From positions 1 through 64,000 of the forward strand of contig MU385963.1 of NCBI GenBank assembly GCA_022497145.1: 64,000 nucleotides of DNA, in the 5' to 3' direction. Numbering within the stretch: position 1 is the first letter of the stretch; each line of letters begins with the position of its first letter. The notes beneath the pieces were generated by a model that was given only the letters and a program-made list of their open reading frames with translations, did no database searches and was not told the origin of the DNA. This DNA comes from Rostrohypoxylon terebratum (taxonomy: Eukaryota > Ascomycota > Sordariomycetes > Xylariales > Hypoxylaceae). The translations under genes were made by a program, and so were the position numbers. Below are positions 56,658 through 64,000 of the stretch, piece by piece.

Positions 56658-58533
56658 CTACAATGTCGAGGAGAATCCCTGTAAGGTTCGTTATCATTTC
56701 TTTCTCTTTAAACTCACACTAGCCAGGCGTCTGAGAGAGGTAACCGATGCATGAGGCCCAATCGAGGTCTCATGCTTCAGTACGTCCAACAACATAAATT
56801 AGACCTCATTTCATAAACTGCGAGCAGAGCTGCACATAGGTGGAGTTCTACCATATTTCTTGTCATGTGGCATAGCTAATGTCGAATTTCAGGATAATTA
56901 CTTGTTAAAAATTCTTAATAAACAACCTACCTAGGTAAATGTGTACGAATCCAAAATTTTAGTGTTGGATTGCATAATTTGAGAAGCGAAAGTAATACAG
57001 GGATTCACTTCTGCAATCCCAGCTATCTTTCTGCAGGTTTAATAAGGTCTTTTTTGCACGCTGACAACTATGAGCTAGGCCGCTTCACTGGAGGCCAACA
57101 TAGGACAACCCGATGTCACCCTAGAGACGGAATTGAATAGGCCAGAACAAAAAACGCCTAGAAACCCGTCTTTACTTTCCTAATTATGAACGTTTCAATG
57201 GGTTACTTGCATCGTTTCAGTCGTATGTGAATTATTATTTCGCCCGGGAAAATCTCTACCTGCTAGGCAATCCCACTAGCATACCTCAGTCTTTTATACT
57301 TATCTCATCGTCTTGGCAAGCAGTTACCTAGTCTAGGTACGTTTCAGGTCTACTATTTTCAGCTGACTGAGAAAAAGAGGTAAGCACTTACCAGGTAGGT
57401 ACCGGCAGACGACTTTCTCTTCTAATTCCACCACCAGATTAGAAATACCCAGTCAGGCTACCGCATTAAAGTCACAATTCGAAAAGCCGGGTAAGCCCTA
57501 AATCTTTTGCGACTTTCGAGGTCGTTTCGAGAAGGATACTTTGTTGAAGTACCATTGCTAGTAGGTAAGGCTGAGAACTTGGGGATGTCTGGGCGAACCA
57601 CGCTCGCCTCCTGCGGCCAATTTCTTTCCGACTGGAAAGGTTTACAGCCTGCCTACATCCCATTGACTCCATCTTATTTATGACCCCCAAGTAATATAGA
57701 TACATGAAGGTACTTAAGCCAACTAATATAAGAGACTCCTAATATAACGACACCCTCCCCACTCACCCACCCTCTACGAGGTACTAGTATTGCTAGATTA
57801 CTCTGAACTCGGTACTGACTGACTTGACCATAGCAATTATACACTTAACCAAATATGGTATACTCCCATGTAATATGTACATCATTTCCCCTGGTTACTC
57901 CTCTGGTCCCCCGATAACAACGATTTAATCGACCTCTAAATTTGCCCCAGGAACTCTGATCTCACCTGACCAGTTCGACCTGCCACGGCGATCCTAAATC
58001 TGGACCCTTCTCATACAAGGGTTTGCGTGTACGGGACATGATCAATTCTTCTCTTGTATAGGTAGACTTATCCACTTTATCTTCTCGTAGCGAGATAGGT
58101 ACCCAGAAAACCTCCCCCAACGAGCTTTGAGTCAGCTCTGGATAGGTATGGGTCGTAAAGATGCGTACCTGCCTTAGCAGATCGTCGACAACCCGCGGCT
58201 TTACTCTTCGGGGCCGTAGATACGGCTAAGAATGGGGCGATCCTCTCCTGGAGTATACCTCCTAGGTATGGACCTTGTTTTATAAATACCTAAGAGCTTC
58301 CTTCATCTACCTCGACGTCTCTATCTCTCTAGTTCTACCATCTCCAAGACACTCCTCGATCATACAAATTCAACAGACACCAAAAAGCCACATTATTCTT
58401 GTCCAGAAACCCGCTCTACTCTTTTCCATCAGCTCCTCACTCTTGCTCCTACGCTTTTGGTTTGAACCTCGTCTAACATCAATATCTTACTGACCTCCTT
58501 TTCCACTACATACCACCTTTCTACCTCCTTGCA
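56658..58533. other. Intergenic, gene-poor
   Basis: 1.9 kb of AT-rich DNA with frequent CCTAGGTA-like words and only short open frames. The last 150 bases are C/T-rich and could be the 5' UTR of the next ORF. Confidence 0.5.
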
Positions 58534-58854
58534 ATGAGTCCTTCATCTTCAATGGACGTGAACACCAGCAATTACCAAGGCGCTCCGTTAGTAACACTCG
58601 ATAACCAACCCTCAAGTTTTCTGCTGACGTCAAGTCTTCCTAGTAGCCGAACAACAACAACAACAACCACTCAAAGTAACGACCAATACACATTCCGCAT
58701 GTCGTCAATTTCGGGTTCTTCTGCATCCGAGCATTTCACCGACCGTCTCGTAACTGGTACAAGTTACGCTACTCACCGATCCGAATTAGAGAAACGCGTT
58801 GCTGCTCTTTCAACGAGAATCAACAGTCCGACAACAAACACGAACGGCAACTGA
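58534..58854 (+). CDS. Small Ser/Thr-rich hypothetical protein
   Basis: An uninterrupted frame of 106 codons. Upstream lies a C/T-rich tract with CTACC and TTGCA before the ATG, common in fungal 5' regions. The protein is Ser/Thr-rich (about 40%), with a run of seven Thr coded by ACA repeats and a basic/acidic helix near the C-terminus (ATHRSELEKRVAALSTRIN) that could form a short coiled coil. It has no signal peptide, membrane helix or known domain. Reality is moderate: composition and 5' context argue for it, lack of relatives I can name argues against. Confidence 0.42.
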   Translation: MSPSSSMDVNTSNYQGAPLVTLDNQPSSFLLTSSLPSSRTTTTTTTQSNDQYTFRMSSISGSSASEHFTDRLVTGTSYATHRSELEKRVAALSTRINSPTTNTNGN

Positions 58855-61800
58855 TATTTCCACAACTTCAACGTTATTATGTCGACCTCCTTTGCCAATG
58901 TGGGCAAGCCGTCCAAATCAGCACAGTGCATCGGAGCGGGTCTTGACCATCTTTCGCTTCATCTGGTTTCCGCTACCGAGATTCTGTATAACACCAATTT
59001 CTATTCTTGACATGTATTGCCACTTGGATGGTTACCTCTAGCGTCTGAGGTCTCATAGGTTTCTTTAATGTACATTGATTATTTCGTTTTTCGGGGGACT
59101 GTGTGCTAGTGGGATGAGTGGATAATGGTTTAGGTATTCTTTTTCGGTTTCGGCAAATCAATATAACGTTGTTTCCTTTTTAAATATTGTATCGTAGGAT
59201 CCGCCCAATTACATCGGCGCGAATGTACTTATACTTGCTGAAAAGAATTATAAGCCTCCCTAACAACATTTTCTCACTGGAACCATCTCGTTAGGATATT
59301 CCTCACTAGTGTAGGCTCGATCCTAGTGCAAATTCCGGGAAACCCTGTTCCCCCACGTGCGGCAAAGAAGCTTAGAGTTAGTTTGCCCGGATCAGTCTGA
59401 CTTGGCTCGGACCTCCAGCCGGGGGGGGGGCTTATGGCTTATAGCGGGACTTGGCAATTCGCCAGATGCGTACCAGATTAATCGGAGAGACCGTTGCATG
59501 CAACCTCTTCTATTAGGTAGGCTAGGTACTTCCCCGCGATCCCCCTGAAGCACATGCTAAATTGCTGAAGAAAGCGAAGAGCGAAACGCCGTTACTCATG
59601 GCCCTTCAAAGAAAGCCTGAGGCTCTTCCTGTGCCGTGGTATCTCAGACAAGCATTGATGGGTTACATTCAGATAGAGAGTCGGTGCTTCCAAAAGTTCC
59701 ATTTTGGCCCTCGTTTTTAATCTAAGTTAATATTGCTATTTTGATTCATGGAAACAGTCGAAGTTTTCTCTCCTACCTCTTTTCACCCACTCCGTATATG
59801 AACAAAAAATTTTGACAGTCCTAGATGATATATCAGATCTAGGTACTAAATTAAGTGGCTAGGCATTCTTATAGATTCCAATGAACACAACCCACGGTCA
59901 TCTACTTGAAGACATAAACCCGACCAAGAACCATAAAAGAATTTCTAATGCACTGTGACATACCAGATAAGCACGCGTGGTGCAACACCTAACACGAGGG
60001 AATGTAGCTTAGCACGGGGAATAATACTACTACCTACATAGTATGTATGTATGAGGGGCCCCGACCTGTAACGTACTAGTTGCTCTAAAATCTTAATCGA
60101 TCGACGAATGAACTGAAGCATCAAGGTCTTAGGTCCCTGACAGGTTGAAATATGACGAATGGCAATCCCTGAACCTCCCAGGGCACCTGTATTTCGGTGG
60201 TGCACGTTTTGTGACCAGGATTAGCACGTGGCAATCAAGCATTATTAGACCTGACTATAACAGATTGGGCAATGATCACCTTCCAAAAAAAGTTCGAGTC
60301 TCCTGTCGTCCGATGGGGATCTACTCTTTACTTGGAGACACCTAGGCATACTTACATGCCTTACTTACGGTAACCCAAATTCTAATATGCCGGTGAAAGG
60401 CCACCACATGGACTTACATACTACCTACGCACAACATATTTCACGCGCTTTCCACCACAGCTACAGTGAAATGACGCGAGGTGCGGCGCTGTCTCTCTTT
60501 CTAGAAGGTGTCACTTACTTAGGACTTTGTGATGCTAGTCGAAAAGATCCCGGCGCTTAGAGGACGATGTTTTTAGAGTCTACTTTGAAGATCACAAGAT
60601 TTCTGGGTACCTTGGTAGGTACTATGTATGCTGTCATCTTTTGTTCCCAGGTATATCGTGCTGATCCCACCACCCACCTGACACACAAGAGACATACGCA
60701 TGGATATGTAACATGGATAACGCGCTGGCGGATGTTGAACGGCGTAGTTAAGCATACATGTGTGCTGTTCAATGTTCACGCGCCTCTGGGTGTCATGTAT
60801 GTATCTATATGCTGCTTACATACTGATCAGGTACTTACTTCTCTACTATTAGGTGAGCCCTCTACTTACATAGTACAGGCTTACTTACATATTAGGTACC
60901 CATGTTGCAGAAGCAACAGGTCAATGGGTGACACCAGACCAAATCTAGAACGCCAAGAAGGTAGGCACCTACACTAACGTCACAGTGAGTGATTTGTGTG
61001 ATCTGAGACCTTGTTTATTTTCCTAATGTTTGAATCAGAATAAGTAGGTGCCTAACAAAATATTCTCCTTAGTGTCGACATTGTCACATACATACATCCA
61101 TACATACATGCATAACACAAGATTAGGCAGGTATGGATGTAAAACCCACGTTTTCAACCCGAGTCCGAGTCCCGAAAAATTGTTAGCCCTTGGTTAAGAT
61201 CCCTACAGCCACGTGGTGAATAACGCAGTTACCCGCCGAGATTTGCTAGGATCGATCGGCACTTTGGAGCGAATTACTATGACGCATAATTCCCTAACTA
61301 ACATCGAAGGACTCGATTAGCACAATCAAGGGGTTTCTCGCAATCTATTCAACGACAGCTACTTCGTGTACCTGGATACCCTATCCCCTATCCCCAATCT
61401 TATTCTCACATAATTAAGTAATGTTTACCAATGCCGTCATGTCGTGTGCCTCATGCCGAGTTTACAAATGATCTTGCATGTGATAGCTCTCGATACTGTA
61501 TATTAGGTATGAATGTATATTGTGTCCGGTCGCTCAGAAACGAGCCCCTTGCTGAAATTTCCAAATAAAAATACTTGCTTTGTAACCCGGGTACTGTCCC
61601 ATATGAGCGCTTTCTTCCCGACACCGCCGACACCGACACCGCCTCCCCCACCAACATCTACCAGCGCCTCGTTCTTACCTCCATGACCCAAAACGTTACT
61701 TACCGATGCCGAATGGGGTAAACTAACTCCCCGTCCTCATTCCCACGTTTTATAAAGCAAACGGCTAGTTCTTACCCCGTGAAAAAGCCCCGCGGCCGCC

Positions 61801-62992
61801 ACTTACCCCCATCCAATTCCCCGGCTGTTCCTTCCGCGTACCGACAAATCCATTAGTAGAATCCTTCTGCGCATAGGTAAACCGTATCCCGAATCCTATA
61901 CTCGGGTAAACTTACAAATTTGTGGACGCCACCCAGTGTGAAGTCTTTTTTTTTTCTCCTCTCTTTTTTTTAATTTGTCGGTCTCTTGAGGCGGCCCATT
62001 CCTGTCTCGGTTGTCTTCCGTCGGCACTGCCGAACCCGCTGGTGCATGTGCATGTATCAAATTCACACATTGTAGCGAGCCAGTTAAAACCCCCATAGCC
62101 CCAGAGACAGCTCTATAGGCACGGCAGTAATAGGTACCTAAACGCCCTGTCAGCGTTGCATTATCTGATACCGCTGCCCCTCCCGTGAGAACCTGAATTC
62201 GTCGATAAGTCCCAAAAGGTACCTGCTAGGCAACGCGTCTATGCAGATCACATGCTTCGTGAATAGCTATTTGACTATGTATGTAATCACACTTACCTAC
62301 TTTACCTATCTACATTCGGTAGGTGCTAGTTTACGGCACGGATATCGCTGACTGTCATCGGCAGAATCCGGGCACCCCACGAATAGGTACCGCGTCTATA
62401 AGCCTATAGGCGGCTCTGTATGATGGCGAGTCCTGTAGGTCCTCGCGCTTCGCGTTTAACTACCCAGGAACCAATAGGTTGGAGCTCGAAACGTACCTAG
62501 GTCTAGCCGCCGAAAACCACTCTGTTAGGCAATTCCTCGCGACAACGCTGCACGAGTACGGCGTGCTACTTACCTTTTCGTCACCGTAGCTCATGAGAGA
62601 GCTCAGAATGGTGAGCATAGGATTTAAACTTCGGAAAGATACCGGATCTGATCACGTTGGCTCCCGACGAACGTGTATGCGGTACGTAAGACCCGGCTGC
62701 ATAAACTCAATCATTGGGGTATCTGGGTCAAGCCGGGAGGCTCTATAGGTTAAATCCTTATATCTGAGACATCCAACAGGATCATCTGATAAGCGGAAGG
62801 TTTCTGTCGGCAGCACGTCTTTGCCCAAACAAGAGGTTTTAGCTGGCTTCGGTCAAGGCTATAATACTCCCGAGTATCGCAATTTCCTCGTGTCATGAGA
62901 TACCGGGGAAAAAGTCTACCGTGAACGCTCTATGAGGGTAATTTCTTGCGAGGAGATCGCAGGAGGTGAAACTAATTCTGTAGTTCTATGTC

Positions 62993-63085
62993 CACGGCGA
63001 TGGCTTCGCCGTGACTCCGACGGCCTACTTGAACAAAAAAAGGATATGTTCCGATAGACAAGGCAGATGGATTTGATGCCTTGTC
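62993..63085. repeat. Two perfect short hairpins in gene-free DNA
   Basis: CACGGCGA (62993-63000) pairs with TCGCCGTG (63006-63013), 5-nt loop. GACAAGGCA (63057-63065) pairs with TGCCTTGTC (63077-63085), 11-nt loop. Confidence 0.7.
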
Positions 63086-63224
63086 AGTTGTCAGCAGCCA
63101 CTCTAAATTCGTCGTGCAAGTGATGCTATTATCATGATGTTTTACTCAACTACGGTCTAGCTAGGCTAACTTCTGGAACACCCTAGAGGGGATAATTCCG
63201 AATACGGGGAAAAAGGGGGGGAAA

Positions 63225-63257
63225 GGGGGCAATCTGGGGGCAATCTGGGGGCAATCT
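63225..63257. repeat. Three tandem copies of GGGGGCAATCT
   Basis: Three exact 11-bp copies, directly preceded by two further G-runs; together the five G-runs could form a G-quadruplex. Confidence 0.9.
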
Positions 63258-64000
63258 GACGCCAAACCGCAAGTATGCATTTGAAATATCATGATCGTGA
63301 CTTCGCTACCAAGAGCGAAGATGAACCTTCCACGAAGGATTCGTTGACCTTGGCAAGATATGGGAGTATATTTGTCATCTACTAGGCACCTTGCAAGGGA
63401 TTCCAATATTGGTTTGAATTGAAACTTTAATTGCATCATAAGGATGCTTTTGTCATTGCAAACAAGGTTCAAAATGCATTCCTAGATATACGTTATCCAT
63501 ACGCGAGGCTGACTTGAGTATTACGACTAGATGGTACCTTCCTAGTACTCGTGAGATTTTGGATTTAGTTCTCTAGGAACATTTGCCTGCCTGTAGTGTA
63601 AGAGCTAACGTAGACATGCTACTAAATCCACGCATCATCAACCAACGCATAATCAAGACCCCCAAGATAGGTACCTACCTAATGATGCTGGATGGATTTT
63701 ATGTACCTATATTGCTTTGACCGCAACTCTTAGATCATGTAAAAGGGTGACAGAAGCGACCTATGGTTACACTAGAGAGGTATTTCCATCGTTCCCCTGT
63801 GTTTATTTACATAGAATAAGAAATGAATATATTCCTTGATCCAAAAATCGAGACTAGTCACGGGCAATAATTCCTGCCGACCCTTCAAGACATCGGACTC
63901 ATTTTCTGATTTTTATCGATATCCTATTAGATCGCATACAACATGACTGATTGTTTGTAAAAAATTATTGGTACCTTTATTTCGTTTATTGGAGGGCATA

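Larger units (their letters stand above)
58855..64000. other. Gene-poor right end with short repeats
   Basis: 5.1 kb in which I find no credible gene. Open frames (for example 60567-60977, 63161-63472 on the minus strand) are low in complexity, lack introns and motifs and overlap others. Features: a G run near 59421, ACATACATAC-like repeats near 61080-61110, two hairpins at 62993-63085, and an 11-bp tandem repeat at 63225. Confidence 0.5.

Noticed and set aside
60567..60977. 136-codon plus-strand frame
   Set aside because: Composition and overlap with several minus-strand frames suggest chance; no motif or start context.
62650..62790. Possible tRNA with a GGTTAAATCC-like box near 62746
   Set aside because: I could not fold a cloverleaf with an acceptor stem and A box at the right distance.

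Overview
The window is nuclear DNA from a filamentous ascomycete (Pezizomycotina). Genes have many short introns (about 50-140 nt) with GTAAGT/GTATGT-like donors and CTAAC/CTGAC-like branch points. There is a fungal highly reducing polyketide synthase, and several families present are fungus-specific (DUF6606/DUF3638/DUF3645 giant protein, FSH1 hydrolase, fungal rhodopsin-like membrane proteins). Long intergenic stretches carry many TACCTAGGTA-like words. I could not fix the genus. All gene models below were built by joining exons by eye on reading frame, splice signals and family fit.

Layout. 1-7.3 kb: the 3' part of a DUF7025-type AAA ATPase gene cut by the left edge, a four-exon gene for a small secreted Gly/Ser-rich protein, and two decayed fragments (a pogo-like transposase tail and a frameshifted tail of a fungal membrane protein). 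8.0-29.9 kb: a secondary-metabolite gene cluster with a cytochrome P450, a rhodopsin-like membrane protein, an FSH1/LovG-type serine hydrolase, an MFS exporter, an eight-exon HR-PKS of about 2473 residues (KS-AT-DH-MT-ER-KR-ACP), a relic of a second P450, an SDR oxidoreductase and a stand-alone thioesterase. 31.0-40.5 kb: one giant gene of about 3119 residues with a P-loop-like GEGKS motif. 42.5-56.7 kb: housekeeping genes, namely a HIRIP3-like acidic histone-chaperone-like protein, AP-1 beta-adaptin, a BolA-family protein, NIF3, VPS51, RMI1 and a membrane-anchored six-hairpin glycosidase-like protein. 56.7-64 kb: gene-poor, with one plausible small ORF and several short repeats and hairpins.

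How the genes fit together (inference). The PKS has all reductive domains and an ACP but no release domain. Release would therefore fall to the trans-acting FSH1 hydrolase or the thioesterase, both next to it. The P450 and the SDR would tailor the reduced chain and the MFS protein would export it. No pathway-specific transcription factor is visible; a CGG-TA-CCG palindrome about 0.5 kb upstream of the PKS is a candidate Zn2Cys6 site.
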